Shown piece after piece: positions 8,055 through 17,763 of a DNA stretch of 64,000 nucleotides (position 1 is its first letter; every line of letters starts with the position of its first letter). Origin of the DNA: Spongiimicrobium salis (GTDB lineage Bacteria; Bacteroidota; Bacteroidia; Flavobacteriales; Flavobacteriaceae); NCBI RefSeq assembly GCF_043678055.1, contig NZ_JBHEQA010000002.1, positions 248,001 to 312,000 on the forward strand, in the 5' to 3' direction. A program made the translations under genes and the position numbers. Under the pieces are notes generated by a model that saw nothing but the letters and a program-made list of their open reading frames with translations, made no database searches and was not told where the DNA came from.

Positions 8055-9080
8055 GTGAAATTTACAGCTAGTCAGATTGCAGGTATTTTGGAAGGGGAGG
8101 TCGAAGGAAACCCTGAAATAGCTGTGGATAAATTGGCGAAAATAGAAGAGGGGCAAAGTGGCTCCCTTACTTTTTTGGCCAATCCAAAATATACACCTTA
8201 TATATATACAACAAAAGCATCGATTACTATTGTCAATAAGGACTTTGTTCCAGAGCAAGAGTTAGATACTACATTGATTAAAGTAGAAGATGCCTACGAA
8301 TCCTTTTCCAAGTTATTGGAATACTACAATCAGGTAAAGAATAATAAAGTAGGGATTGAAGAACCGGTATTTAAATCGGAAACCGCTACATATGGTGCAG
8401 ATTTTTACTTGGGAGCTTTTTCCTATCTGGGAAATAATGTCAGCATTGGGGATAATGTTAAAATTTATCCCAATGTATATGTAGGGGATAATGTTACCAT
8501 AGGAAGTAATGTAATCATTTTTGCCGGGGCCAAAGTCTATTCGGAAACCCGTATCGGGGACCATTGTATGATTCATAGTGGTGCTATTATAGGCGCGGAT
8601 GGATTTGGTTATGCACCCCAACCCAATGGGGAATTCAATAAAATCCCGCAAACCGGAAATGTCATTATTGAGGATAATGTGGATATAGGTGCTGGTACAA
8701 CGATCGATCGCGCTACCTTAGGATCAACAATACTGCGAAAAGGGGTAAAACTCGATAATCAAATTCAGATTGCCCATAATGTAGAGATAGGGGAACATAC
8801 GGCCATAGCAGCACAAACAGGTGTTGCCGGTTCTACCAAGATAGGGAAGCATTGCATGATCGGAGGACAAGTGGGCATTGTAGGACATATTACGATAGGG
8901 GATAGGGTGAAGATACAGGCGCAGTCCGGAATAGGAAGAAATGTAAAAGATGATGAAGTATTGCAAGGATCACCTGCCATTGCGTATGGGGATTACAACA
9001 AATCCTATGTGCATTTCAAGAATTTGCCAAAAACGATAACTAAAATCAACCAAATAGAAAAAAAAATTAACGGTGAGTAA
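8055..9080 (+). CDS. lpxD: UDP-3-O-(3-hydroxyacyl)glucosamine N-acyltransferase LpxD
   Basis: LpxD adds the second 3-hydroxyacyl chain from acyl-ACP in lipid A synthesis. The 341-aa product has the N-terminal uridine-binding domain (1-100, LTFLANPKYTPYI) and a left-handed beta-helix of hexapeptide repeats (about 105-310). The catalytic His lies in the IAHNVEIGEHTAIAAQTG region near 237-254, and a C-terminal helix follows. The start is GTG at 8055; no nearby ATG is in frame. The stop overlaps the lpxC-fabZ start by 8 nt, indicating coupled translation. Confidence 0.95.
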   Translation: MKFTASQIAGILEGEVEGNPEIAVDKLAKIEEGQSGSLTFLANPKYTPYIYTTKASITIVNKDFVPEQELDTTLIKVEDAYESFSKLLEYYNQVKNNKVGIEEPVFKSETATYGADFYLGAFSYLGNNVSIGDNVKIYPNVYVGDNVTIGSNVIIFAGAKVYSETRIGDHCMIHSGAIIGADGFGYAPQPNGEFNKIPQTGNVIIEDNVDIGAGTTIDRATLGSTILRKGVKLDNQIQIAHNVEIGEHTAIAAQTGVAGSTKIGKHCMIGGQVGIVGHITIGDRVKIQAQSGIGRNVKDDEVLQGSPAIAYGDYNKSYVHFKNLPKTITKINQIEKKINGE

Positions 9081-10470
9081 TAGTGCAAAACAACGTACAA
9101 TTGCAAAAGAAGCTGCACTTAGTGGAGTAGGATTGCATACTGGGGAAAATGTTACCCTGAAATTTATACCCGCACCTGAAAATCATGGTTACGCTTTTAA
9201 AAGAGTTGATTTAGAAGGGGCACCGATTATTGAAGCGGATGCCAATTATGTGGTGAATACGCAACGCGGTACCAATTTGGAAAAAAGAGGGGTTAAGATT
9301 CAAACCTCTGAACATGTTTTAGCGGCCTTGGTTGGTTTGGAAATCGATAATGTCATTATTGAATTGGATGCGCCCGAACCTCCCATTATGGATGGTTCTT
9401 CCAAATTTTTTGTGGAAGCCTTGGAGAAGGCGGGAATCGTGGAGCAAGAGGCAGAACGGGAAGAGTATATTGTCAAAGATGTCATTTCTTATAGAGATGA
9501 TGCCACAGGGAGTGAGATTACGATCATTCCTTCAGAAGAGTATCAAGTAACGACCATGGTCGACTTTGGAACGAAAGTCTTGGGAACTCAAAATGCCACT
9601 TTAGAGCGTTTGTCCGATTTTAAGACGGAAATTGCGGACGCCCGTACCTTTAGCTTTTTACATGAACTGGAAATGCTTTTGGAACATGGACTGATTAAAG
9701 GAGGAGATCTCAACAATGCCATTGTATATGTAGATAAAGAGATTTCCGAAGCAACCATGAAACGCTTGGAGAAAGCCTTTAAAAAGAAAAAACTATCGGT
9801 GAAGCCCAATGGTATTTTGGATAATCTGACCTTGCATCAGCCCAATGAGGCTGCAAGGCATAAATTACTGGATGTTATTGGAGATGTAGCATTGGCCGGT
9901 ACGCGTATTCGAGGAAAAATAATTGCAAACAAACCCGGACATTTTGTAAACACACAATTTGCCAAAAAGATTGCAAAGATCATTAAACTGGAAAAACGCA
10001 ATAAAGTCCCGCAATTCGATCTTACAGAAGAACCTTTGATGGACATCCATCAAATCATGGCCATGTTGCCACATCGACCTCCTTTTTTATTGATCGATCG
10101 TATTTTAGAACTTTCGGACAATCATGTCGTGGGAATGAAAAATGTGACCATGAATGAACCTTTCTTTATGGGACATTTTCCAGGAGCGCCAGTAATGCCA
10201 GGAGTATTGCAGGTCGAAGCTATGGCGCAAACCGGGGGTATACTGGTGTTAAGTACGGTTCCGGACCCAGAGAATTACCTTACGTTTTTTATGAAAATCG
10301 ATAAGGTGAAATTTAAACAGAAAGTACTTCCAGGAGATACATTGATTTTCCATTGTAGCTTAATTACCCCTATACGAAGAGGTATTTGTCATATGCAAGC
10401 CTATGCATATTCCAATGGGAAACTGGTTTGTGAAGCAGAAATGATGGCACAAATCGCAAAAAAGAAATAA
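9073..10470 (+). CDS. lpxC-fabZ: Bifunctional LpxC deacetylase / FabZ dehydratase fusion
   Basis: The 465-aa fusion is typical of Bacteroidota. Residues 1-310 are LpxC (zinc-dependent UDP-3-O-acyl-GlcNAc deacetylase, the committed lipid A step), with SEHVLAAL near 79-86 and HKLLDVIGD near 260-268 as zinc-binding/catalytic segments. Residues about 318-465 are FabZ (3-hydroxyacyl-ACP dehydratase), with LPHRPPFLLIDRI and HFPGAPVMPGVLQVEAMAQ. The fusion ties the competing uses of 3-hydroxyacyl-ACP to one polypeptide. The start is GTG at 9073, overlapping the lpxD end. Confidence 0.96.
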   Translation: MSNSAKQRTIAKEAALSGVGLHTGENVTLKFIPAPENHGYAFKRVDLEGAPIIEADANYVVNTQRGTNLEKRGVKIQTSEHVLAALVGLEIDNVIIELDAPEPPIMDGSSKFFVEALEKAGIVEQEAEREEYIVKDVISYRDDATGSEITIIPSEEYQVTTMVDFGTKVLGTQNATLERLSDFKTEIADARTFSFLHELEMLLEHGLIKGGDLNNAIVYVDKEISEATMKRLEKAFKKKKLSVKPNGILDNLTLHQPNEAARHKLLDVIGDVALAGTRIRGKIIANKPGHFVNTQFAKKIAKIIKLEKRNKVPQFDLTEEPLMDIHQIMAMLPHRPPFLLIDRILELSDNHVVGMKNVTMNEPFFMGHFPGAPVMPGVLQVEAMAQTGGILVLSTVPDPENYLTFFMKIDKVKFKQKVLPGDTLIFHCSLITPIRRGICHMQAYAYSNGKLVCEAEMMAQIAKKK

Positions 10471-10471
10471 A

Positions 10472-11257
10472 ATGAATCAACCGCTTGCCTATATCCATCC
10501 AGGAGCCAAAATTGCGAAAAACGTAGTAGTGGAGCCTTTTACGACCATTCATAATAATGTTAAAATTGGCGAAGGGACTTGGATCGGATCTAATGTTACC
10601 ATTATGGAAGGTGCGAGGATCGGAAAAAATTGCAATATTTTTCCTGGAGCCGTTATATCCGCTCCCCCGCAAGATCTTAAATATAAAGGCGAAGAAACTA
10701 CAGTAGAGATTGGAAACAATACTACAATTAGAGAATGTGCTACGATTAATAAGGGAACTTCCGATCGCATGAAGACCGTGATAGGGAAGAATTGTCTTAT
10801 TATGGCCTATTGTCATATTGCACACGACTGCTTTATTGGCAACAATTGTATTTTTTCCAATAATTCTACTTTGGCCGGACATGTAACGATTGGCGATAAT
10901 GTAATTCTTGCCGGTTTGGTGGCAGTGCATCAATTTGTTTCCGTAGGCAACCATGCTTTTGTAACCGGAGGTTCTTTGGTGCGTAAAGATGTCCCTCCGT
11001 ATGTAAAGGGAGCTCGGGAACCTATGTCGTATGTGGGCATCAATTCAGTGGGATTGCGAAGACGAGGGTTTGACTCCGACAAGATTAGGGAAATACAGAA
11101 TATATATAGGATATTATATCAAAAGAATTATAACAATACCCAAGCGGTACAGATTATTGAGGCGGAAGTGGAAGCTACGCCGGAAAGAGATGAAATCTTA
11201 CAATTTATCCGGGATTCCCAGCGTGGAATTATGAAAGGGTATTTTAGTACAAATTAA
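10472..11257 (+). CDS. lpxA: UDP-N-acetylglucosamine O-acyltransferase LpxA
   Basis: LpxA carries out the first, reversible acylation of UDP-GlcNAc in lipid A synthesis. The 261-aa product has hexapeptide repeats from residue 5 to about 190 (IHPGAKI, VTIMEGARIG, GGxVRKDVPPYVKG) and the catalytic His in YCHIAHDCFIGN near 113-124. A C-terminal helical domain follows. It begins one base after the lpxC-fabZ stop. The normal length for the family is about 260 aa. Confidence 0.96.
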   Translation: MNQPLAYIHPGAKIAKNVVVEPFTTIHNNVKIGEGTWIGSNVTIMEGARIGKNCNIFPGAVISAPPQDLKYKGEETTVEIGNNTTIRECATINKGTSDRMKTVIGKNCLIMAYCHIAHDCFIGNNCIFSNNSTLAGHVTIGDNVILAGLVAVHQFVSVGNHAFVTGGSLVRKDVPPYVKGAREPMSYVGINSVGLRRRGFDSDKIREIQNIYRILYQKNYNNTQAVQIIEAEVEATPERDEILQFIRDSQRGIMKGYFSTN

Positions 11258-11265
11258 AAGAAATT

Positions 11266-11832
11266 ATGGCATCTACATCAGACATTAGAAAAGGATTGTG
11301 CATACGATACAATCATGATATTTTTAAAATTATTGAATTTTTACATGTGAAACCTGGGAAAGGTCCAGCTTTCGTTCGTACAAAATTAAAAAGCGTTACC
11401 ACGGGAAAAGTCATTGACAATACCTTTTCTGCAGGGCATAAAATAGATGATGTACGGGTAGAGACACGTTCCTATCAGTACCTCTATGCCGAAGGCGAAA
11501 CTTATCACTTTATGAATACGAGTGATTACAATCAGATTACTTTGGAAGAAAGTTCCTTAGACGCTCCGGGTTTGCTTAAAGAAGGAGAAGTAGTGACCAT
11601 TTTATTCAATGCCGAAGATAGTATGCCGCTATCCGTAGACATGCCGGCAAGTGTTATTTTAGAGGTAACCCATACGGAACCCGGTGTAAAAGGGAATACG
11701 GCGACAAATGCAACCAAACCTGCAACCGTAGAAACCGGTGCTCGGGTAAATGTCCCACTTTTCATTAATGAAGGGGATAAGATTAAAGTGGAAACGGAGA
11801 AAGGAACTTATATGGAACGCATCAAAGAATAA
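11266..11832 (+). CDS. efp: Translation elongation factor P
   Basis: EF-P rescues ribosomes stalled at polyproline stretches. The 188-aa product has the KOW-like N-terminal domain with the conserved loop VKPGKGPAFVRTKL (about 28-41, the lysine of PGKG being the usual modification site). Two OB domains follow, with the family signature containing NTATNATKPATVETGA near 145-160. It lies 8 bp after lpxA in the same operon. Confidence 0.95.
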   Translation: MASTSDIRKGLCIRYNHDIFKIIEFLHVKPGKGPAFVRTKLKSVTTGKVIDNTFSAGHKIDDVRVETRSYQYLYAEGETYHFMNTSDYNQITLEESSLDAPGLLKEGEVVTILFNAEDSMPLSVDMPASVILEVTHTEPGVKGNTATNATKPATVETGARVNVPLFINEGDKIKVETEKGTYMERIKE

Positions 11833-11901
11833 AAATCTTTTGCTTTCTATTACGCTTTGCATATTTAAAAATAAAGTATTGGACCTATAGATCTGTCTTC
11901 C

Positions 11902-12834
11902 ATGAAATTTCCTACTACACACACTTTGCAACAGATCGCTACAATTATCAACGCAGACTTTAAGGGGGCTGCCGATTTTCCAGTGTTGGGAATGAATGAA
12001 ATTCATGTGGTTGAACCTGGGGATATTGTTTTTGTAGATCATCCTAAATATTATGACAAAGCCTTAAACTCAAAGGCTACAGTGGTGTTGATCAATAAAG
12101 AAGTAGCCTGTCCTGAAGGGAAGGCGCTTTTGATTTCAGATGATCCTTTTCGCGATTTCAATACGCTTACACAGTTTTTCAAACCTTTTGAAAGGTCGAG
12201 CGTAGGTATTGCACCTTCTGCAAAAATTGGTAAAAATACGATCATACAGCCAAATACCTTTATTGGAAACCATGTTACTATTGGGGAAAATTGTATTATT
12301 CATTCCAATGTGTCTATATATGATCATTGTGTCATTGGAGATCATGTTACCATTCACGCAGGGACAGTATTGGGGCCTGATGCCTTTTATTATAAGAATA
12401 GGCCTGAAGGTTTTGATAAATTGAAATCCGGGGGACGTGTGGTTATTGAAGATCATGTGGACATTGGCGGACTTTGCACTATAGATCGTGGCGTTACAGG
12501 AGATACTACTATTGGAGAAGGAAGTAAGTTGGATAATCAAGTACATGTAGGTCATGATACGGTTATTGGAAAAAAATGTTTGATTGCTTCGCAAACCGGT
12601 ATTGCCGGTTGTGTAGTTATAGAAGATGAGGTGACCCTGTGGGGTCAAGTAGGTGTGATTAGTGGCATAACTATAGGTGAAAAAGCTGTTGTCTATGCAC
12701 AGGCAGGTATTTCTAAATCGCTTGAAGGTGGTAAAACCTATTTTGGAAGTCCTGCTGTTGAAGCAAGAGATAAAATGAAAGAGTTGTTCTATATAAAACA
12801 GATTCCGGACATCCTTAAACGTTTAGAAGAATAA
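11902..12834 (+). CDS. Second LpxD-like N-acyltransferase
   Basis: This 310-aa protein has the LpxD layout: N-terminal domain (1-95, IVFVDHPKYYDKALNSKA), then hexapeptide repeats (about 100-275) with the LDNQVHVGHDTVIGKKCLIASQTGIAG region holding the catalytic-type His. It resembles the lpxD product at 8055 but is shorter and diverged, so it is a paralogue rather than a recent copy. Its substrate may be lipid A or another nucleotide sugar. It is separated from efp by 69 bp and may have its own promoter. Confidence 0.85.
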   Translation: MKFPTTHTLQQIATIINADFKGAADFPVLGMNEIHVVEPGDIVFVDHPKYYDKALNSKATVVLINKEVACPEGKALLISDDPFRDFNTLTQFFKPFERSSVGIAPSAKIGKNTIIQPNTFIGNHVTIGENCIIHSNVSIYDHCVIGDHVTIHAGTVLGPDAFYYKNRPEGFDKLKSGGRVVIEDHVDIGGLCTIDRGVTGDTTIGEGSKLDNQVHVGHDTVIGKKCLIASQTGIAGCVVIEDEVTLWGQVGVISGITIGEKAVVYAQAGISKSLEGGKTYFGSPAVEARDKMKELFYIKQIPDILKRLEE

Positions 12835-12860
12835 AGTTTTGGGAATAAGCGAAAGAATAC

Positions 12861-12891
12861 TTTATAAATCGTTTTCAAAATTCTATTTTTG
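12861..12891 (+). promoter_or_regulatory. Putative sucD promoter
   Basis: TATTTTTG (12884-12891) is a perfect TAnnTTTG -7 box. TTTA at 12861-12864 is a near match to the -33 element, with a 19-bp spacer. The sucD ATG follows 30 bp after the -7 box. Confidence 0.5.
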
Positions 12892-12921
12892 TGCAGCTAA
12901 AAAAATAAATCAGTATACATA

Positions 12922-13794
12922 ATGAGTGTTTTAGTCAATAAAGATTCCAAAATAATAGTACAGGGTTTTACAGGTAGTGAAGGTACTTTTCACGCAGAAC
13001 AAATGATTGAGTATGGAACCAATATCGTTGGTGGTGTAACCCCAGGGAAAGGTGGTCAGGAACATTTGGGAAAACCTGTATTCAATACCGTAGAGGAAGC
13101 GGTGCAAAAAGTAGGCGCCGATACTACAATTATTTTTGTGCCACCGGCATTTGCTGCCGATGCCATTATGGAGGCTGCTAATGCAGGAATTAAGGTAATT
13201 ATTACCATCACAGAAGGGATTCCTGTTGCCGATATGGTGAAAGCGTCGAACTATATTAAGGAGATGGATTGTCGTTTGGTAGGCCCTAATTGCCCCGGTG
13301 TAATTACGCCAGGTGAGGCAAAAGTGGGAATCATGCCCGGTTTTGTGTTTAAGGAAGGGAATGTTGGTATTGTTTCCAAATCGGGAACATTGACCTATGA
13401 GGCTGCGGACCAAGTGGTAAGACAGGGACTGGGAATAACTACAGCTATTGGTATAGGAGGTGACCCTATCATTGGAACCACTACCAAAGAAGCAGTAGAG
13501 TTATTGATCAATGATCCGGAAACTTCATGTGTTGTGATGATTGGAGAAATTGGCGGACAATTGGAAGCGGATGCTGCGCAGTGGTATAAGGCCAGTGGAA
13601 GCAATAAACCTATTGTTGGTTTTATTGCAGGAGAAACAGCACCTGCAGGAAGGACTATGGGACATGCAGGAGCTATTGTTGGAGGTAGTGATGATACGGC
13701 CCAGGCCAAGAAGCGCATCATGAGGGATTGTGGTATTCATGTAGTGGACTCCCCAGCGGAAATAGGAAAAAAAGTGAAAGAAGTAATGGCTTAA
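12922..13794 (+). CDS. sucD: Succinate-CoA ligase alpha subunit
   Basis: SucD forms, with SucB, the TCA-cycle enzyme that makes ATP or GTP from succinyl-CoA. The 290-aa product has the CoA-binding Rossmann part (IIVQGFTGSEGTFH at 12-25, VGPNCPG near 121-127). The phospho-histidine loop GRTMGHAGAIVGG lies near 243-255. SucB is not adjacent. A hairpin terminator follows. Confidence 0.95.
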   Translation: MSVLVNKDSKIIVQGFTGSEGTFHAEQMIEYGTNIVGGVTPGKGGQEHLGKPVFNTVEEAVQKVGADTTIIFVPPAFAADAIMEAANAGIKVIITITEGIPVADMVKASNYIKEMDCRLVGPNCPGVITPGEAKVGIMPGFVFKEGNVGIVSKSGTLTYEAADQVVRQGLGITTAIGIGGDPIIGTTTKEAVELLINDPETSCVVMIGEIGGQLEADAAQWYKASGSNKPIVGFIAGETAPAGRTMGHAGAIVGGSDDTAQAKKRIMRDCGIHVVDSPAEIGKKVKEVMA

Positions 13795-13837
13795 CATGCA
13801 GTTTAAATGTTAAAGTTTATACAATAAAACAACGAAT

Positions 13838-13880
13838 TGAATCCATCGGTCTTACATTTAAGTCGATGGATTTTGTTTTT
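13838..13880 (+). terminator. Rho-independent terminator after sucD
   Basis: AATCCATCG (13840-13848) pairs with CGATGGATT (13864-13872) across a 15-nt loop and is followed by TTGTTTTT. It lies 45 bp after the sucD stop. An in-frame ATG of the next gene at 13837 would fall inside it, which supports the later start of that gene at 13927. Confidence 0.7.
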
Positions 13881-13926
13881 AATTGCAGCTATCCTAACCA
13901 TAATTAATGAACCTAAAAAAAATCGC

Positions 13927-16893
13927 ATGAAAAGAATCAGATTATCTATTATTGCTTGTGCAGTACTGTTGATTGGATGTAAGAGTAACTCTTCGTCTGA
14001 CGAATTAGTAGTGAGCACCCATACCGATGAAGAAGGATTTACCTATGAAACGGTTTCAAATGACCCCACAGGTCTGCGATTGTACACCTTGGACAATGGA
14101 TTAAAGGTATATCTTGGAAAAAACGAAGAAGAACCTAAAATACAAACACTGATCGCAGTACGGGCCGGTTCTACCTATGATCCTGCAGACAATACTGGTT
14201 TGGCTCATTATTTAGAGCATATGGTATTTAAAGGGACAGATAAAATAGGAACACAGGATTATGAAAAAGAAGCTGTTTTTCTAAAGCAAATTTCGGACTT
14301 GTACGAAGCGCATAAGGCAGAACAGGATCCTGAAAAGAAAAAAGAAATCTACAAGAAGATCGATGAAGTCTCTTTGGAAGCTTCAAAAATCTCTATTGCG
14401 AACGAGTATGATAAAATGGTAAGTTCCCTAGGTGCTGAAGGGACCAACGCCTTTACTTCCAATGAACAGACGGTATATGTGAACAAGATACCCAGCAATG
14501 AGTTTGATCGATGGTTGACTATTGAAAGCGAACGTTTTAGCAAACTGGTACTGCGATTGTTCCATACCGAATTGGAAGCGGTGTACGAAGAGTTCAATAG
14601 AGGTCAGGATAGTGACGGAAGAAAACACTATTTTGCTCTATTGGAAGGATTGTTCCCGAATCACCCGTATGGTACACAATCGACCATTGGAAAATCCGAG
14701 CACCTGAAGAATCCTTCCATGGAGGCTATTCATAATTATTTCAGTACCTACTATGTGCCAAATAATATGGCAGTGATTCTAGTAGGGGATTTGGATTTTG
14801 ATGCTACTATCGCTAAGGTAAACGATGCTTTTGGCGGTTATCAAAAAAAGGAAGTGTCCCATCCTACCTTTGAACCAGAAGCGCCAATTACCGCTCCAAT
14901 TAAAAAAGAAGTATACGGGCCAACTGCAGAATCACTATATGTGGCCTATCGAACAGAAGGAAAAGGCTCTAAGCATGAAACCATTGTGACCTTAATCGAT
15001 TATATTCTGGCAAATTCCAGTGCCGGCCTAATTGATTTGGATCTAAATCAGAAGCAGCTAGTGCAAAGTGCTTCTTCCTTTACCAATTTTGACAATGATT
15101 ACGGAATGCATGTATTGACAGGGAGGCCTAAACAAGGGCAGACGCTGGATGATGTAAGGGAGTTGTTATTGGGAGAGATAGAAAAGATTAAAAAAGGGGA
15201 ATTTGAAGACTGGATCATTGATGCGGTGGTAAACGATTTGAGATTATCCCAGATTCAACAGTATGAAAACGGAAGCGCCACGGCCTATGCCTATTTGGAT
15301 GCCTTTATTGGTTTCCAAGATTGGAAAAGCCGTCTACAGATGTTGGATGAGATGAAGAAGATCACCAAAGAAGATATTGTTGCCTTTGCCAATACCATGT
15401 ATGGGGATAACTACGTGGAAGTACATAAGTTAAAAGGAGAGGATACAAATATTGTAAAAGTAGAGAACCCGGGTATCACCCCTATTGAATTAAATAGAGG
15501 TAAAGAGTCTGAATTCCTGAAAGAATTCAACAAACTTACCGCTTCAGAACTAAAGCCGCAGTATGTAGATTACAAAACGGCCATTCAAGAGCGTGAAACG
15601 GCAAGCGGATTGAAAGTATCCTATATAGAAAACCCTAACAATGACATCTTTAATTTGAATGTTATTTTTGATATGGGCAGGGACAACGACAAACAATTGA
15701 GCTTGGCGGCAGGGTATCTCGATTATTTGGGAACTTCCAAATACACTCCTGAGGAATTAAAGCAAGAATTCTACAAATTGGGAATCAGCTATTATATCAG
15801 TGCCGCTAATGACAAAACGTATGTGGGCTTTTCTGGTCTAAAAGAAAATTTGGATGCTGGCCTTAACCTCGTGGAACACCTATGGGCAGATGCTGTGCCT
15901 GATCAAGAGTCCTACGATAAGTATGTGGATCAAATTCTTAAAGGACGGGAAGATGGAAAGACACAAAAAGGAAATATCTTCTGGAATGGTCTTTTTAACT
16001 ATGGAAAATATGGTGAAAATTCTAGATTACGTGATATTTACACCAGAGCAGAATTAAAAGCAATTGATCCGGCAAGCTTAGTGACAAAAATAAAGGAGTT
16101 GAGAGGCTTTAAGCAACGCGCATTTTACTACGGAAAAGATGTAGATGCAGCCATTGCATCTTTGGATAAAAACCATACAGTAAATCTAGATGAACTTTTA
16201 GATTATCCTGATAAAGTAACCTATGTGGAGAAAGAAACAGGAGGGAATGTATTCTTCGTGGATTACGATATGGTACAAAGTGAAATGATGCTTTTGGCAA
16301 AAGGGTCGGAATTGGATCCCAAAAAAATGGCCGTTTCAAGACTGTTCAACACCTATTTTGGTAGTGGACTGTCCTCTATTGTTTTTCAAGAAATTAGAGA
16401 ATCTAAATCCTTGGCCTACTCTGCTTTTTCAGCCTATCAACCGGCCAATAGAGAAGGAGAATCTGACTATGTAATGGCTTATATGGGCACTCAGGCCAAT
16501 AAAATGCCAGAGGCTGTGGATGCAATGATGGAGTTAATGACCAATATGCCCGAGGCTGAAGAACAGTTCAATCAGGCGAAAGAGGCAACTTTAAAACAAA
16601 TTGCGGCTCAAAGAATTACAAAATCCAACATTTTTTGGACCTATGAATCCTTAAAGAATAGAGGCATTGATAATGATAATCGTGAAGAATTGTATTCCAC
16701 GATCAAAGACATGACCATGGAAGATTTAAAAGAATTCTTTAATAACAATATTAAAGGGGAACAATATAATGTCATGGTGATAGGAAACAAAAAAGATGTA
16801 AACTTTGAGGCTTTACAGAAGTTGGGTACGATCCAGGAGCTAGATGTTGACGATTTGTTTAATTACGAAAAACCAGTGCCAATTAAATCATAA
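13927..16893 (+). CDS. M16 (insulinase/pitrilysin) family zinc protease, lipoprotein
   Basis: From ATG 13927 the product is 988 aa and begins with a lipoprotein signal peptide (MKRIRLSIIACAVLLIGC, Cys at 18), so it is exported and lipid-anchored. The inverted zinc motif HxxEH is at HYLEHMVFKG (about residue 97), with the downstream glutamate in the ELEAVYEEF region. A second M16 pair of domains occupies the C-terminal half without an HxxEH, as usual for two-unit M16 enzymes. An upstream in-frame ATG at 13837 is rejected because it lies in the sucD terminator and would bury the signal peptide. Confidence 0.93.
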   Translation: MKRIRLSIIACAVLLIGCKSNSSSDELVVSTHTDEEGFTYETVSNDPTGLRLYTLDNGLKVYLGKNEEEPKIQTLIAVRAGSTYDPADNTGLAHYLEHMVFKGTDKIGTQDYEKEAVFLKQISDLYEAHKAEQDPEKKKEIYKKIDEVSLEASKISIANEYDKMVSSLGAEGTNAFTSNEQTVYVNKIPSNEFDRWLTIESERFSKLVLRLFHTELEAVYEEFNRGQDSDGRKHYFALLEGLFPNHPYGTQSTIGKSEHLKNPSMEAIHNYFSTYYVPNNMAVILVGDLDFDATIAKVNDAFGGYQKKEVSHPTFEPEAPITAPIKKEVYGPTAESLYVAYRTEGKGSKHETIVTLIDYILANSSAGLIDLDLNQKQLVQSASSFTNFDNDYGMHVLTGRPKQGQTLDDVRELLLGEIEKIKKGEFEDWIIDAVVNDLRLSQIQQYENGSATAYAYLDAFIGFQDWKSRLQMLDEMKKITKEDIVAFANTMYGDNYVEVHKLKGEDTNIVKVENPGITPIELNRGKESEFLKEFNKLTASELKPQYVDYKTAIQERETASGLKVSYIENPNNDIFNLNVIFDMGRDNDKQLSLAAGYLDYLGTSKYTPEELKQEFYKLGISYYISAANDKTYVGFSGLKENLDAGLNLVEHLWADAVPDQESYDKYVDQILKGREDGKTQKGNIFWNGLFNYGKYGENSRLRDIYTRAELKAIDPASLVTKIKELRGFKQRAFYYGKDVDAAIASLDKNHTVNLDELLDYPDKVTYVEKETGGNVFFVDYDMVQSEMMLLAKGSELDPKKMAVSRLFNTYFGSGLSSIVFQEIRESKSLAYSAFSAYQPANREGESDYVMAYMGTQANKMPEAVDAMMELMTNMPEAEEQFNQAKEATLKQIAAQRITKSNIFWTYESLKNRGIDNDNREELYSTIKDMTMEDLKEFFNNNIKGEQYNVMVIGNKKDVNFEALQKLGTIQELDVDDLFNYEKPVPIKS

Positions 16894-16926
16894 ACGACCA
16901 AAGGTCATTTTTAAACGAATACTAGA

Positions 16927-17673
16927 ATGAAGTTATTAGAAGGAAAAAATGTCATCATTACAGGTGCCAGTAGGGGAATCGGAAAAGGAATTGCGGAAAT
17001 TTTTGCGGATCATGGCGCAAATGTGGCATTCACCTATAGTTCCAGTGAAGGACCAGCTTTGGAACTTGAACGGGAATTGAAAGCCAAAGGGGTAAATGCC
17101 AAGGCATATAAAAGTAATGCGGCCAGCTTTGAAGCTGCTGCGGAATTGGTAGCCCAGGTATTGGAAGATTTTGGAGGTATCGATGTATTGATAAATAATG
17201 CGGGTATTACAAAAGACAATTTATTGATGCGTATGGGGGAGGCCGATTTTGATGCTGTTATTGAAATTAACTTGAAATCTGTGTTTAATATGACCAAAGC
17301 CGTACAGCGAACCTTGCTAAAACAACGTAAGGGCTCCATTATAAATATGAGTAGTGTTGTTGGTGTAAAAGGAAATGCTGGTCAGGCGAATTATGCGGCT
17401 TCCAAAGCCGGGATGATAGGCTTTACTAAATCTGTAGCCCTTGAATTGGGGTCAAGAAATATTCGTTGCAATGCTATTGCCCCTGGGTTTATCGAAACCG
17501 AAATGACGGCAAAATTAGACGAGAAAGTGGTGCAAGGTTGGCGAGATGCCATTCCATTAAAAAGAGGGGGGACAACCACTGATGTGGCCAATGCCTGCTT
17601 GTTTTTGGCATCTGATATGTCACTCTATGTCACAGGTCAAGTATTGAATGTAGACGGAGGAATGTTGACATAG
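16927..17673 (+). CDS. fabG: 3-oxoacyl-[acyl-carrier-protein] reductase
   Basis: The 248-aa short-chain dehydrogenase has the NADPH motif TGASRGIG (13-20), NNAGIT (about 88-93), catalytic Ser in INMSSVVG (about 140), YAASK (about 155-159), and the C-terminal VTGQVLNVDGGM signature of FabG. It reduces 3-ketoacyl-ACP in fatty-acid elongation. It is 33 bp after the M16 gene and probably co-transcribed with it. Confidence 0.92.
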   Translation: MKLLEGKNVIITGASRGIGKGIAEIFADHGANVAFTYSSSEGPALELERELKAKGVNAKAYKSNAASFEAAAELVAQVLEDFGGIDVLINNAGITKDNLLMRMGEADFDAVIEINLKSVFNMTKAVQRTLLKQRKGSIINMSSVVGVKGNAGQANYAASKAGMIGFTKSVALELGSRNIRCNAIAPGFIETEMTAKLDEKVVQGWRDAIPLKRGGTTTDVANACLFLASDMSLYVTGQVLNVDGGMLT

Positions 17674-17763
17674 TGACCGATAACCGTTATTTGAAGTTCT
17701 GACACCTCATAATACAGCACTTCGTTTTTATATCACTATTTTGATTTACAGATTTTAAAAAAA

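Noticed and set aside
10370..10954. 194-aa open frame antisense to lpxA (and a 170-aa one antisense to lpxD2 at 12136-12648)
   Set aside because: Low-complexity shadows of hexapeptide-repeat codons; no motif, and they lie fully inside confident genes.
12931..13413. 160-aa frame antisense to sucD
   Set aside because: Shadow of a highly conserved gene; composition not protein-like.
13837..13926. 30-codon upstream extension of the M16 protease
   Set aside because: It overlaps the sucD terminator and would place the lipoprotein signal internally.
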